Shown: positions 9,196 through 18,391 of the stretch, in pieces
How positions within the stretch are numbered: position 1 is the first letter of the stretch
Layout: each line of letters starts with the position of its first letter
Origin: an uncultured bacterium
GTDB taxonomy: Bacteria; Verrucomicrobiota; Kiritimatiellia; RFP12; UBA1067
Direction of reading: 5' to 3'
DNA length: 64,000 nucleotides
Assembly: GCA_902799385.1 (NCBI GenBank)
Contig: CADCAK010000012.1
Span: forward strand, 1 to 64,000
Notes under the pieces: model-generated
What the model was told of the DNA's origin: nothing
Database searches by the model: none
What the model saw: the letters and a program-made list of their open reading frames with translations, nothing else
Program-made: the position numbers and the translations under genes

Positions 9196-9624
9196 CTACG
9201 CCCCCGTCGAGCCGAAGCCGCCGGCGCCACGGTCGGTCTCGTCAACCGTGTCGGTCTCGGCGATTTCGGGCTGCACGACGGGCGCAAAGACGAGCTGCGC
9301 GACCTTGTCGCCCTTGTTCACTTGAAAGTCGGCGTCGCCGAAGTTCGCGAGGATGACGCCTATCTCGCCACGGTAGCCGGAGTCTATCGTCCCCGGAGTG
9401 TTGAGAACCGTCACGCCGTGCCTTAGCGCAAGCCCCGACCTCGGACGCACCTGTATCTCGTACATCGGCGGAATTATCGCGACGAGCCCCGTGGGCACAA
9501 GCGCACGGCCGCCGCGCGGAACAACCACGTCGGCGACGCTCCTGATGTCCATGCCGGCGTCGCTCGGATGGGCATACGACGGCAGGACTGCGTCGGGGTG
9601 GATGCGCTTGAAGCCAAGCGTCAT
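9196..9624 (-). CDS. dut: dUTP diphosphatase (trimeric dUTPase)
   Basis: Hydrolyses dUTP to dUMP, keeping uracil out of DNA. 142 residues with the trimeric family motifs: DAGMDIRS (motif 1), RPRSGLAL (motif 2), GTIDSGYRGEIGVIL (motif 3), and a C-terminal glycine-rich arm GAGGFGSTG (motif 5) that closes over the active site. The ATG at 9624 overlaps the stop of the upstream ppiD-like gene by 4 nt (ATGA), indicating coupled translation. Confidence 0.95.
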   Translation of the reverse strand: MTLGFKRIHPDAVLPSYAHPSDAGMDIRSVADVVVPRGGRALVPTGLVAIIPPMYEIQVRPRSGLALRHGVTVLNTPGTIDSGYRGEIGVILANFGDADFQVNKGDKVAQLVFAPVVQPEIAETDTVDETDRGAGGFGSTGA

Positions 9625-11273
9625 TCTTCGATCTCCGCGTCGACGACCGACGCGCCCTCGCCAGGCTCGAAACCGAGGCGGTCCAAGTTCCACTTGCGCC
9701 AGGTCTCAGGTATCTGGCGGCGCTGAAGCGACTCGGCCTCGCCGCGCACCTGGAGCTTCCATATCTGCACCTTGGCGGCGTCGCCGGGAGCGCGGTCCTC
9801 GCAGACGACGAGAAGCGCCCTGCCCGTCCCGGTGGACGTGAACTCGGACACTTCGCCCTTGCGAAGCTTCATTGCGGCGGCAACGATGGCGTTCTGGTCG
9901 GGGAAAGCGCCCTGCTTCAGGTCGCATACGGCGAACGTGATGTTGGTGGACACGTCGCCCGACTCAAGCACGGCCTTGGCGCCGTTCTTCGCGACTGCCT
10001 CGACCTTGGCCTTGAACGCGTCGGCCTTGGCCGCCGCGAGAGCGCGCGGACGCACGATGTCCCTAGCCTCATCGAACGTCGGCACATGCGCAGCGCTCGT
10101 CTCGGACTTCTCGACAAGCCACACCGCCTTGTCGGAGGCGACGACGCCGTAGCGAAGGTCCTCGCTCGACGAGTCGAGCTCGGCGACGACCTCGTCGAAG
10201 CCCTGTGCGCCGGGGCAGATTGCCGTCGCGCGCTTCATGAACCCTTCCTTGTAGGGCCCTTCGAGCGAGAACCAATCGCTCGTCTCGACCTTTGCGCCCT
10301 CCTCGGATGCGATCTCGTCGAGGCGCGACTTGCCCTCTGCGGCTTGCTTGCCGTAGGCGCGGGCGGTGAGATTAGTCACGAGGCGCTGGACAGACTCGAT
10401 CTGGCGCAGTTCCCTCTCGACCTCGGCCCTTACGTCCTCGAACTTCTTAACCGTCTCGACGCCGTTCGTGTCGGTCGCGGTGTACTTGTCAACCGTGACG
10501 TCGTAGTAGTCGCGAAGCGAGTCCTCGGTGACGGTCACCGCGGCAAGCGCGTTGCTCGAAACGGCGTCAAACTTGACCATGCGGAGCTTGATGCGCTCGG
10601 GCAACTCAAGGGACTTGGCGTTGTCGTCGTACCACTTCTTGAGGCCCGCGTCGTCGAGCTTGACGGCGTCGGCGTCGGCCTTGGCCTGCCTGAAGCGGGC
10701 GACACGCACGGTGAACGCGTCGGTGACGTCCGCAACCGCCTGCTCGATCTCCATCGGCGAAGCCCACACCGACGACCCCGCAAGCGCGGTGCCTGCGAGC
10801 TTCATCATCGTGAGCCTGCGCTTGACGAACTCCTCGTAGCGCTCGGGCGAAAGGCCGTTTTCGCGGAGAAGGCCGCTGTAGCGGGCAAAGCTGAACTGCC
10901 CGTCCTGCTGGAAGGACCTGTCCGTGCGGATGGCCTGGGATACCTCGGAGTCGGTCGCCTCGAGGCCGTTGCGGCGGGCGACCTCGACGACGGCAGTCGT
11001 CTCCCACGCCTCGCGGTTCACCTCGGCGTTGCTGCGACGCCAGTCGCGGTTCTGCCCGAACCCGCGAATGTCCTCGGCTATCGCGCGGAACTCGGCGGAA
11101 CTGACGGCCTTGCCGCCGAGAGTGCCTACGCCCGAGTCGCGGGGCTCTCCCTTGCCGTCCCTTAGCAGGTCGTCCACGAGGAAGTCGAAGGCGAACGCGC
11201 CGCCGACGATTATCGCGAAGACACCCCAAAGCCACTTGTTGCGAATGAGCTTGTTAAACTGAAGAATTACCAT
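9621..11273 (-). CDS. PpiD/SurA-like membrane-anchored periplasmic chaperone
   Basis: A 550-residue protein with one N-terminal membrane anchor (about residues 13-32, LWGVFAIIVGGAFAFDFLVD) and a long helical SurA-N-type chaperone region. The segment around residues 195-300 may correspond to a degenerate parvulin domain, since I do not see a convincing PPIase active site. The architecture matches PpiD, which sits at the Sec translocon and handles emerging outer-membrane and periplasmic proteins. That role is inferred. It overlaps dut by 4 nt. Confidence 0.75.
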   Translation of the reverse strand: MVILQFNKLIRNKWLWGVFAIIVGGAFAFDFLVDDLLRDGKGEPRDSGVGTLGGKAVSSAEFRAIAEDIRGFGQNRDWRRSNAEVNREAWETTAVVEVARRNGLEATDSEVSQAIRTDRSFQQDGQFSFARYSGLLRENGLSPERYEEFVKRRLTMMKLAGTALAGSSVWASPMEIEQAVADVTDAFTVRVARFRQAKADADAVKLDDAGLKKWYDDNAKSLELPERIKLRMVKFDAVSSNALAAVTVTEDSLRDYYDVTVDKYTATDTNGVETVKKFEDVRAEVERELRQIESVQRLVTNLTARAYGKQAAEGKSRLDEIASEEGAKVETSDWFSLEGPYKEGFMKRATAICPGAQGFDEVVAELDSSSEDLRYGVVASDKAVWLVEKSETSAAHVPTFDEARDIVRPRALAAAKADAFKAKVEAVAKNGAKAVLESGDVSTNITFAVCDLKQGAFPDQNAIVAAAMKLRKGEVSEFTSTGTGRALLVVCEDRAPGDAAKVQIWKLQVRGEAESLQRRQIPETWRKWNLDRLGFEPGEGASVVDAEIEE

Positions 11274-11325
11274 TTTGCACTCTGAACTTTCTGTTTCCCT
11301 GTTTGTTGTTTACCTGCGGATAGCG

Positions 11326-12456
11326 TCAGAAATCTAGGTCGTCGTCCGTGGAATCTGCGGGAGCGGGGGCCCCGCCGCCGTTGTTGTCCGTCGGCACGGC
11401 GTCAACGACGTCCGTATCCACGGCGGCCGTGTCGGAAGCCGCCTCTGCGGCCTTCTTCTCAAGCTCGGCCTGGCTACCCTTGTCGTGCGGGGCGAGCTCG
11501 CCCGAGTTGACCTCGAAGCGGTTCTCGGCGAATGCGCAGCGGTTCTTAAGGTTGCCGACGGCGTCGAACGTCATCACGGTGACGGCCATGTTCTTGCCGA
11601 TCTCGGGAACCGCGCGCTGGATACGCACCGCCGTCTGGGGCGATATCTTCCATTCGAGGAACTTCTGCTCCGTGTGCGACTCGCCGGTCTCGATGTCGCG
11701 GATCTTGAAGGTCCCCTGGTCGAGCTTGCAGACGTAGTCGCCGCGCGTGCCGTAGATGCCGGTGAACAGCGCGTCCTGCGACGTCTGTATGCAGACCTCG
11801 TTGGCGGCGCGCATCGAGAGGATGCGGAAGTGCAGCCCCTCGACGGCGAGCGTGCCGGTCACGCAGCGGATTGTCGCCTTGTCGCCGTCGCCCGTCTTTG
11901 CGTAGCGGTACGCAGACCTTCCGGCCGGATTGACGACGGAAAACCCGGGCGCATCGACAAACAAGAGCCCCTCGGGGAGGTTGAGCGGAAGATCGAGCGT
12001 TATCACGCCGCTCTTGAGGAGGATTGCCCTGGACTTCACCGCAAGCCCCTGGCCGCGAGTGCCGAATGACGCCTCGCCGATGACAACCACCTTGCAGTCC
12101 CTGCCGAGCGAGACGGTCAGCCTCGTGCCGGCGCCTACCGTGCGGTAGACGGACCCCAGCGGGTAGAACCTGCCCTCGACGGCGCTCTCCCAGTCGCGGG
12201 CGCCCGGCTTGAGGACGTCTGCCGTGCCTTCGAGCCGGGAGACCGTGGGAATCGTGTAGAAGAACTTCGGCTCGGACTTCGAATGGTGCAACTGCCCACC
12301 GATGTCGATGCCGACATCGACCTCTTCGCCGGCGTCTGCGGACGCTTCGGCGGCGGGCGGCGTCTCGGCGACACCGTCTTCGATGTCATCCTGCGCCCAA
12401 AGCGACAGCGCACAAAGCGCTGCGGCCACCGGAATGAATCGGACGATCGTTTTCAT
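11326..12456 (-). CDS. Secreted FecR-like domain protein
   Basis: 376 residues: signal peptide (cleavage after about residue 21, ALSLWA), an acidic segment, then a beta-rich middle with a FecR-like pattern (YPLGSVYRTVGAGTRLTV, VVVIGEASFGT), and an acidic, Ala-rich low-complexity tail ending DDDLDF. FecR-like folds occur in both signalling and envelope proteins, and no membrane helix follows, so a regulatory role is not supported. It follows galK by 10 nt and may be co-transcribed with it. Exact function unknown. Confidence 0.6.
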   Translation of the reverse strand: MKTIVRFIPVAAALCALSLWAQDDIEDGVAETPPAAEASADAGEEVDVGIDIGGQLHHSKSEPKFFYTIPTVSRLEGTADVLKPGARDWESAVEGRFYPLGSVYRTVGAGTRLTVSLGRDCKVVVIGEASFGTRGQGLAVKSRAILLKSGVITLDLPLNLPEGLLFVDAPGFSVVNPAGRSAYRYAKTGDGDKATIRCVTGTLAVEGLHFRILSMRAANEVCIQTSQDALFTGIYGTRGDYVCKLDQGTFKIRDIETGESHTEQKFLEWKISPQTAVRIQRAVPEIGKNMAVTVMTFDAVGNLKNRCAFAENRFEVNSGELAPHDKGSQAELEKKAAEAASDTAAVDTDVVDAVPTDNNGGGAPAPADSTDDDLDF

Positions 12457-12466
12457 GTTGTTCCTT

Positions 12467-13642
12467 TCAGACGAGATGCGCGCCCTCGGAAGGCTTGATC
12501 AGGCTGCATGTCGGCTCGTCGCCGAACTTTGCCTTGTACTCCTTCGAGATCTGCGCCGCGATCCTATCGGCCGCTGAAGGGTCGACGAGCAGGCAGCAGC
12601 TACCGCCGAACCCGCCGCCCGAAAGGCGCGCGCCGTAGACCTCGGGAATCGCCTTCGCCGCGTCGACGATGGCGTCAAGCTCCTCGCAGGAGTTCTCGAA
12701 CCAGTTGCGGCTCGACTCGTGCGAATCGTACATGAGGGCGCCAAAGCCCTTGAGGTCGCCCTTCGCGAGAAGCGCCGCGCCCTGAATGACGCGCTCGTCC
12801 TCGCCAATCGGGTGGACAGCCCTCTTCGCAGTCGTCTCGCTGAGGCCGCCGCGGTAGAGGACCCACTCGGCCATCGTGACGTCGCGGAGGTGGGTGACGG
12901 GCTTCCTGAGGACGACCGCGAAGAACTTCGCCGCGTCCTCGCACGCCTGGCGGCGCGACGCATAGGCGCCGTCGACAAGCGCGTGCTTGGCGTTGGACTT
13001 GACCATCATGAAGGCGACGCCCTCGCCCATCGGCACCGACTCGAACTCGTTCGTGCGGAAGTCGCTCTTGACGAGCGCGCCCGCCTGCCCGTACATAGAC
13101 GAGGCCTGGTCGAGAAGCCCGCAGGGGCAGCCCGCGAACGTGTGCTCGGCCTTCTGTCCGATCTTGGCGAGCTCGGTCTTGCCGAACGACGTGCCGTAGA
13201 CCTTCTGGAGCGCGAGCGCAGTCGCCATCTCAAGCGCGGCGGACGAGGAAAGCCCCGCGCCAAGCGGAATGTTGCCGCCGAACACGGCCTTGAAGCCCTT
13301 CCCGGCCTTGGCGGGCTCGCCGCCGAGGAGCCAGTTGAAGGTGCCGAGCGGGTAGTTGGCCCACGTCGCGCCCGACTCTACCTTGGCGACCGCGCCGAGC
13401 GTCGTCTCGTATGTCTCGTCCATGTCGATGGCGACGAGCGTCACCTTGTCGTCGTCCGCAGGAGAGACGGCGAAGAACGTGCCCTTGTCGATGGCCGCCG
13501 AAAAGACGTAGCCCTCGTTGTAGTCGGTGTGGTTGCCCAGGACCTCGATGCGCCCCGGCGCATAAGCGACCACCTCAGGCTTGCCGCCGAACTTCTCGGC
13601 GAACTTGGCGACAACCTTGTCGTATACTTCCCTGTTCTGCAT
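12467..13642 (-). CDS. galK: Galactokinase
   Basis: Phosphorylates alpha-D-galactose to galactose 1-phosphate in the Leloir pathway. 391 residues with GHMP-kinase motifs in order: substrate signature APGRIEVLGNHTDYNEG (about 28-44), ATP loop PLGAGLSSSAALE (about 126-138), and C-terminal SGGGFGGSC (about 345-353). It lies 46 nt downstream of a sugar MFS transporter on the same strand. galM, about 9 kb away, would supply the alpha anomer. No galT or galE is in the window. Confidence 0.95.
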   Translation of the reverse strand: MQNREVYDKVVAKFAEKFGGKPEVVAYAPGRIEVLGNHTDYNEGYVFSAAIDKGTFFAVSPADDDKVTLVAIDMDETYETTLGAVAKVESGATWANYPLGTFNWLLGGEPAKAGKGFKAVFGGNIPLGAGLSSSAALEMATALALQKVYGTSFGKTELAKIGQKAEHTFAGCPCGLLDQASSMYGQAGALVKSDFRTNEFESVPMGEGVAFMMVKSNAKHALVDGAYASRRQACEDAAKFFAVVLRKPVTHLRDVTMAEWVLYRGGLSETTAKRAVHPIGEDERVIQGAALLAKGDLKGFGALMYDSHESSRNWFENSCEELDAIVDAAKAIPEVYGARLSGGGFGGSCCLLVDPSAADRIAAQISKEYKAKFGDEPTCSLIKPSEGAHLV

Positions 13643-13688
13643 AGCGGTGTTCCTTGTGTTGGATTAGGAGTTTGAAACGACCAGCGCC

Positions 13689-14990
13689 TCACTCGGCGCG
13701 CTTCGTCGGCTTCGAGAGGACGAGCGCGTAGAAGAGGACGTAGGCGAGGAGGCCGATTGACAGCCAGTAACTGCTGAGGATGCCCACCGTGTCCGCGAGG
13801 AAGCCCTGGACCGGGATGAGGATGCCGCCGAACACCATGGCCATGAAGATGCCCGAGCCCATCGGGACGTACTTGCCAAGGCCCTCGGCCGCCATGTTGA
13901 AGATGCCTCCCCACATGACGGACGTGCAGATGCCGACCGCGACCACGAACGCCATCGAAAGCGGGAACTGGTAGCCGAAGAGCGTGATCATCCTGACGGG
14001 CGAGAACATCGCCGCAGCGAGTAGCGCAATGCCGAGCGTCGCGAGGAACGACACCTGGACGCGCGAGGACACCTTGCCGCCCACGACGCCGCCGAGCAGA
14101 CGCCCGCACATCATGAGGAACCAATATGCGCCGCAGACGACGCCGGCGACCGCCCCGCCGACGTAGCCAGGGCCCTTGGACACGATCTCGCCCGCCGCGT
14201 CCTTGACGCAGTCGGTCATGTAGAGCATGCCCATCGACGGGACGCCCACCTCAATGACGATGTAGAAGAAGATGGCAATCGCGCCGAAGGTGAAGTGGCG
14301 GAACTTGAGCGTCTCGACGATGTCCCTGACGACGGACGAGCCGCCCGCGAGGCGAGCCGCCTTCTCGTCGGCAGTCTCCATGTGGGGCTCGGGGATCCTG
14401 GAAAGCGCGACGACGACGAACGCGACCGCGAAGATGCCCATCGCGATCATCAGCGCGGGCGCCGCCTTGATGAATGCGGTGTCCTTGGTGATCTCGCCGA
14501 TGAGCCAGCCGAGGACGGCCGGAGACAGCGTCGCACCGACGGAGTTGAGGGAGCAGCCGAACTGCACGAGCTGGTTGCCCTTCTTCCCCTCGCCGCCGAG
14601 CGTGTTGAGCATCGGGTTGACAACGAGGTTGAGCATGCACATCGAGAAGCCCGCGATGAACGCACCAAGGACGTAAACGGCAAAGGAGCTGACATAGCCG
14701 GAAAGGAGCTGCACGCCCACGCCGACGAAGCCGACCGCTACCGCCGCGAGCGCGGTGAACTTGTAGCCCTTGCGCTTCAGGATCAAGCCGCCCGGGATGC
14801 CCATGAAGAGATACGCTATGAAGTTCGCGGCGTTGCCAAGCTGCGAAAGCGCGTTGGACGCGTTGAACTGGTTCTTCGCTATGACGCCCATCGGACTTGC
14901 GAAGTTCGTCACAAACGCAATCATGAAAAACAATGCAAACATCGTGGCTATGGCCGCGACATTGCCGCCCTTTTGCTGCTGCTCGCTCAT
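13689..14990 (-). CDS. MFS sugar transporter (galactose/fucose-permease type)
   Basis: 433 residues with about 12 membrane helices and the MFS two-halves layout (central loop about residues 195-225, MEKA-type charged segment). It resembles sugar:H+ symporters of the FucP/galactose family, and its position before galK suggests galactose uptake; specificity is inference. The ATG at 14990 has an AGGAG site about 10 nt upstream, and a TAAAAT-like -10 lies near 15030. Confidence 0.8.
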   Translation of the reverse strand: MSEQQQKGGNVAAIATMFALFFMIAFVTNFASPMGVIAKNQFNASNALSQLGNAANFIAYLFMGIPGGLILKRKGYKFTALAAVAVGFVGVGVQLLSGYVSSFAVYVLGAFIAGFSMCMLNLVVNPMLNTLGGEGKKGNQLVQFGCSLNSVGATLSPAVLGWLIGEITKDTAFIKAAPALMIAMGIFAVAFVVVALSRIPEPHMETADEKAARLAGGSSVVRDIVETLKFRHFTFGAIAIFFYIVIEVGVPSMGMLYMTDCVKDAAGEIVSKGPGYVGGAVAGVVCGAYWFLMMCGRLLGGVVGGKVSSRVQVSFLATLGIALLAAAMFSPVRMITLFGYQFPLSMAFVVAVGICTSVMWGGIFNMAAEGLGKYVPMGSGIFMAMVFGGILIPVQGFLADTVGILSSYWLSIGLLAYVLFYALVLSKPTKRAE

Positions 14991-15050
14991 TGTAGTATAC
15001 TCCTATTAGAGGTTTATTAGGTGTAATTTTACCGAAAATTGCCGTGAGAG

Positions 15051-15353
15051 TCAACACGCACCGGCGACTTTCTCGCCCGACGCCACTTCGAGAACCTTCT
15101 TCGCGCGCCAGCCGCCCCAGACAAAAGGCCGCCACGGACGTATGCCGCGCACGGCCTTTACAAGGCGGTTTTCGCCGTCGAGGAAGTATGCATCGATCGG
15201 GAACGACATGAAGAAGGTATGGATTGCGCTGCACTTCTCGATGAGAAGCCCCTGGCCCGGCGGGAGGCCCCTCGCGCCTATCAGCCCGCGCGACCGCTCC
15301 GCGAAGGTGCGCGCGACCTTCGCGCGGCAACCGAGGATATCGACCGCATCCAT
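15051..15353 (-). CDS. DUF192 family protein
   Basis: 100 residues with the DUF192 pattern: ARTFAERSRGLIGARGLPPG, CSAIHTFFMSFPIDAYFLD (the conserved H-T-F-M-x-F-P-I-D core) and a C-terminal VLEVASGE. Family function is not established. Start at 15353 because it lies one nt after the upstream small membrane-protein gene. Confidence 0.85.
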   Translation of the reverse strand: MDAVDILGCRAKVARTFAERSRGLIGARGLPPGQGLLIEKCSAIHTFFMSFPIDAYFLDGENRLVKAVRGIRPWRPFVWGGWRAKKVLEVASGEKVAGAC

Positions 15354-15354
15354 G

Positions 15355-15573
15355 TCAGGCAACCGCCAGGAACGCGGCAAGGAGGACGAGAATGAACGCG
15401 AGGACTCGCCGCCACAGGGGCGCGGGCCCGGTGCCCGGCGGCGCGGCGCACCCGCCGCTGTCCCTCTTCATGATGCGATAGACGCCGCGAAGCGCGAGCG
15501 GGAGGCGCCCCGGCGGAGTCGCAAGCGCCGCCGCCGCGCCCAAAAGCGCGACAACCAAGGCTATCGTGATCAC
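15355..15573 (-). CDS. Small two-helix membrane protein
   Basis: 72 residues with hydrophobic segments at about residues 2-19 and 55-71, separated by a basic and Gly/Pro-rich loop with the sequence RIMKRDSGGCAAPPG. It overlaps the end of the upstream pilB/gspE gene by 4 nt and is followed one nt later by the DUF192 gene, so it lies within the operon. No family recognised. Confidence 0.6.
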   Translation of the reverse strand: MITIALVVALLGAAAALATPPGRLPLALRGVYRIMKRDSGGCAAPPGTGPAPLWRRVLAFILVLLAAFLAVA

Positions 15574-17261
15574 GTGTATCGCAGCACCTCGTCAACGGTC
15601 GTGTAGCCGTCGAGAATCGCCTGGATGCCGTGCTCGCGCATCGTGCGCATGCCGAGCTCGCGCGCCTTTTCTTGCAGGAGGAGCGTCGGTGCGCGGTTGT
15701 TGATGAGCTCGCGAAGCGGGTTCGAGATGCGCAGGTACTCGACGACGGCCTTGCGGCCCTTGTAGCCGGTGCCGTTGCACGTCTTGCAGCCGCGCCCGAA
15801 GTAGAACGGGCGGCCACCTATCTGGTCGCGGGTCATCGATATGCGGTCCAGCGTCTCGTCGTCCGGTTCGTAGGACTGGCGGCACTCGCGGCAGCAGGTG
15901 CGGACAAGCCGCTGGCCGAGCACGCCCTCGAGCGTGGACGAGAGCAGGTACGGGGCGACGTTCATGTCCACGAAGCGCGTGACGGCGCCCGCCGCGTCGT
16001 TCGTGTGCAGGGTCGAGAACACGAAGTGCCCGGTCAGCGCGGCCTGGATGGCGATTTCGGCCGTCTCGAGGTCGCGTATCTCGCCGATCATCATGACGTC
16101 GGGGTCCTGTCGCAGGAACGCCCTCAGCACCTTCGCGAACGTGTTGCCGACCTTCGGGTCGATCGGCACCTGGACGATGCCTTCGACATTGTACTCGACC
16201 GGCTCCTCGGCGGTGAGGAGCTTCGTGTCGATCTGGTTGATGCGGCGCAGGATAGAGTAGAGCGTCGTGGTCTTGCCCGAGCCGGTCGGCCCCGTCACGA
16301 TGAATATGCCGTTGGGCTTCTCGACGTCCATCGTTATCTGTTCGTAGACATCCTCGGGAAGCCCCACGTTCTCGAGGTCGAGCGAGGTCGCCGACTGGTC
16401 GAGGATTCGCATGACGACCGACTCGCCGTGGGCGGTCGGCAGGCACGAGACGCGCAGGTCCACCGGCCTTCCCGCGACGGTGAGCGCGATGCGGCCGTCC
16501 TGCGGGATGCGCCGCTCGGAGATGTTGAGGTTAGAGAGTATCTTTATGCGCGATATGATCGCGGGGGCCATCTTGACGTCCGGCGCCTTCATCTCGTAGA
16601 GCGCGCCGTCCACGCGGTAGCGTATCTTGAAATCCTTCTCGAACGGCTCGACGTGGATGTCCGACGCGCGGTCCACCACGCCCTGGTACAAAATGAGGTT
16701 TACGAATCGGATAATCGCCGACGAGTTCGCAGCGCTTTCCATCGACGCGATGTCGTTGACGTTCGCGGCGGCGAGCCCCTCGTCGTCGGACATTCCCTCG
16801 CCGAGGGACTTGATCATGTCCGCGACGGAGTCGTTCGCGTCGCCGTAGTACCGGGAAATGCGGTCCATCACGTCCTTCTCGCGGGCGAAGACGAACTTCA
16901 CCTCCTTCGAGAGCGTGAATAGCATCTCATCGGAGATGCGCGGGTCCACGATGTCGAACGTCGCGAGCGTCACGGACGAGTCGTCCGCCGCCACGGGGAA
17001 CACGTTGTACATGCGCGCCGTGGACGCGGGGATCGCCCCGGTGACGTCGGTGTCGATCGTCATGGCGCCGAGGTCTATGGCCTCGGTGTCCTGATAGGCG
17101 GCGATTACGCCGAGGAGGTCGTCCTCGGAAAGTATCTCTTGGTCGAGAACGGCCTGGCGGATCGACTTGCCCTCGGACTTCGCGGTGTCGGCGAGCTCCT
17201 GGGCGGACGCCTCGTCGAGGTAGCCGTTCTGGACTAGGATCTGCAGTATCGGGTCGTTCAT
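15570..17261 (-). CDS. GspE/PilB-type assembly ATPase (copy 1)
   Basis: 563 residues. N-terminal MshEN-type domain (about 1-150), then a secretion-ATPase core with Walker A GPTGSGKT, Asp box, Walker B (DVMMIGEIRDLET) and His box (STLHTNDA). A zinc-binding four-Cys element follows (CCRECRQ ... GCKTCNGTGYKGR). Such hexameric ATPases power type IV pilus or type II secretion assembly. It is two nt downstream of pilT. No pilin, PilC or secretin gene is in the window, so pilus versus secretion cannot be settled. Confidence 0.9.
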   Translation of the reverse strand: MNDPILQILVQNGYLDEASAQELADTAKSEGKSIRQAVLDQEILSEDDLLGVIAAYQDTEAIDLGAMTIDTDVTGAIPASTARMYNVFPVAADDSSVTLATFDIVDPRISDEMLFTLSKEVKFVFAREKDVMDRISRYYGDANDSVADMIKSLGEGMSDDEGLAAANVNDIASMESAANSSAIIRFVNLILYQGVVDRASDIHVEPFEKDFKIRYRVDGALYEMKAPDVKMAPAIISRIKILSNLNISERRIPQDGRIALTVAGRPVDLRVSCLPTAHGESVVMRILDQSATSLDLENVGLPEDVYEQITMDVEKPNGIFIVTGPTGSGKTTTLYSILRRINQIDTKLLTAEEPVEYNVEGIVQVPIDPKVGNTFAKVLRAFLRQDPDVMMIGEIRDLETAEIAIQAALTGHFVFSTLHTNDAAGAVTRFVDMNVAPYLLSSTLEGVLGQRLVRTCCRECRQSYEPDDETLDRISMTRDQIGGRPFYFGRGCKTCNGTGYKGRKAVVEYLRISNPLRELINNRAPTLLLQEKARELGMRTMREHGIQAILDGYTTVDEVLRYT

Positions 17262-17263
17262 CT

Positions 17264-18346
17264 CTACACCATCTCTTCCTTGAGCTTGGCGACGACGGAG
17301 TCCGGGTCTTGGGACTTGGTTATGAGCTCCTCGTAGGATATGAGCCCCTGCTTGTAGAGGTTTGTCAGCGACGCGTCGAGCGTCATCATGCCGAACTTCG
17401 CGCCCGTCTGCAGGTCGGACTTGATCATGTTCGTCTTGTTGTCGCGTATCCTTGAGCGAATCGCGTCGGTGGAAGTCATGATCTCGAACGCCGCGACGCG
17501 CCCGTGCACCTCGCCGCGCGCGTCCAGCTTCGGGAGGAGTATCTGCGAAATGACGGCCTGGAGGCCTGCGGCGAGCTGGGTCCTGACCTGCTCCTGCTGG
17601 TTGGTCGGGAACGCGTCGACGATACGGTCGATCGTCTCGGCCGCGCCGGTCGTGTGCAGGGTTCCGAAGACGAGGTGGCCCGTTTCGGCGGCGGTGATGG
17701 CCGCCGCGATCGTCTCGAGGTCGCGCATTTCGCCGACGAGGATCACGTCGGGGTCCTGGCGGAGCGCGCGGCGGATCGCCTCGGCGAAGCTCGGCACGTC
17801 GTCGCCGACCTCGCGCTGGGTGATGAGCGACTTCGCGGAGGTATGGTAGAATTCGATAGGATCCTCGATCGTGATGATGTGGACGCCGCGCTCGTGGTTG
17901 ATGACGTTGAGCATCGAGGCGAGCGTCGTCGACTTGCCGGAGCCGGTCGGGCCAGTCACGAGGATGAGGCCGCGCGGCTTGAAGAGGAGCTCCTTGACGG
18001 TCGGGGGTATGCCGATCTGCTCAAGCGTGAGAAGCGTCGAGGGAATCTGGCGGAGAACCGCGCCATAGCGCTTCCTCTCCTTGAACACCGAGACACGGAA
18101 ACGCGTTCCGTCGGGGTGCGCGAGAGCGAAGTCGGCGCCGCCGTTCTTCTCGACCTCGTCCATCTGCTCGTCGGTGGAAATCTCCTTGACGAGATTATAG
18201 GCGTCCTCCTCGGTGAGCGCCTCGTCGGCGAGCGGGCACAGCTCGCCGTGGACGCGCAGCTCCGGCGGCATGTACGCGCGGATGTGGAGGTCGGAGCCGC
18301 CTTCGTCAATGGTGGCCTGCAGAAGCTCGCTCATGTGTACGTCCAT
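17264..18346 (-). CDS. pilT: Twitching motility retraction ATPase PilT
   Basis: 360 residues, standard for PilT. Walker A GPTGSGKST, Asp box (IITIEDPIEF), Walker B (DVILVGEMRDLET) and His box (FGTLHTTGAAETIDRIVD, the PilT-specific version) are present. Unlike the neighbouring ATPases it has no zinc Cys cluster and no MshEN domain. It depolymerises type IV pili. An AAAGGAG site stands just before the ATG at 18346. Located between two PilB-like genes. Confidence 0.93.
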   Translation of the reverse strand: MDVHMSELLQATIDEGGSDLHIRAYMPPELRVHGELCPLADEALTEEDAYNLVKEISTDEQMDEVEKNGGADFALAHPDGTRFRVSVFKERKRYGAVLRQIPSTLLTLEQIGIPPTVKELLFKPRGLILVTGPTGSGKSTTLASMLNVINHERGVHIITIEDPIEFYHTSAKSLITQREVGDDVPSFAEAIRRALRQDPDVILVGEMRDLETIAAAITAAETGHLVFGTLHTTGAAETIDRIVDAFPTNQQEQVRTQLAAGLQAVISQILLPKLDARGEVHGRVAAFEIMTSTDAIRSRIRDNKTNMIKSDLQTGAKFGMMTLDASLTNLYKQGLISYEELITKSQDPDSVVAKLKEEMV

Positions 18347-18391
18347 AAAACTCCTTTCAATTTCTATACTTGTTCAACCCTTCAACCCCCG

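Noticed and set aside
9196-9693. Longer dut start at 9693
   Set aside because: The extension is not family-like and overlaps the ppiD-like gene; the ATG at 9624 forms a normal 4-nt overlap.
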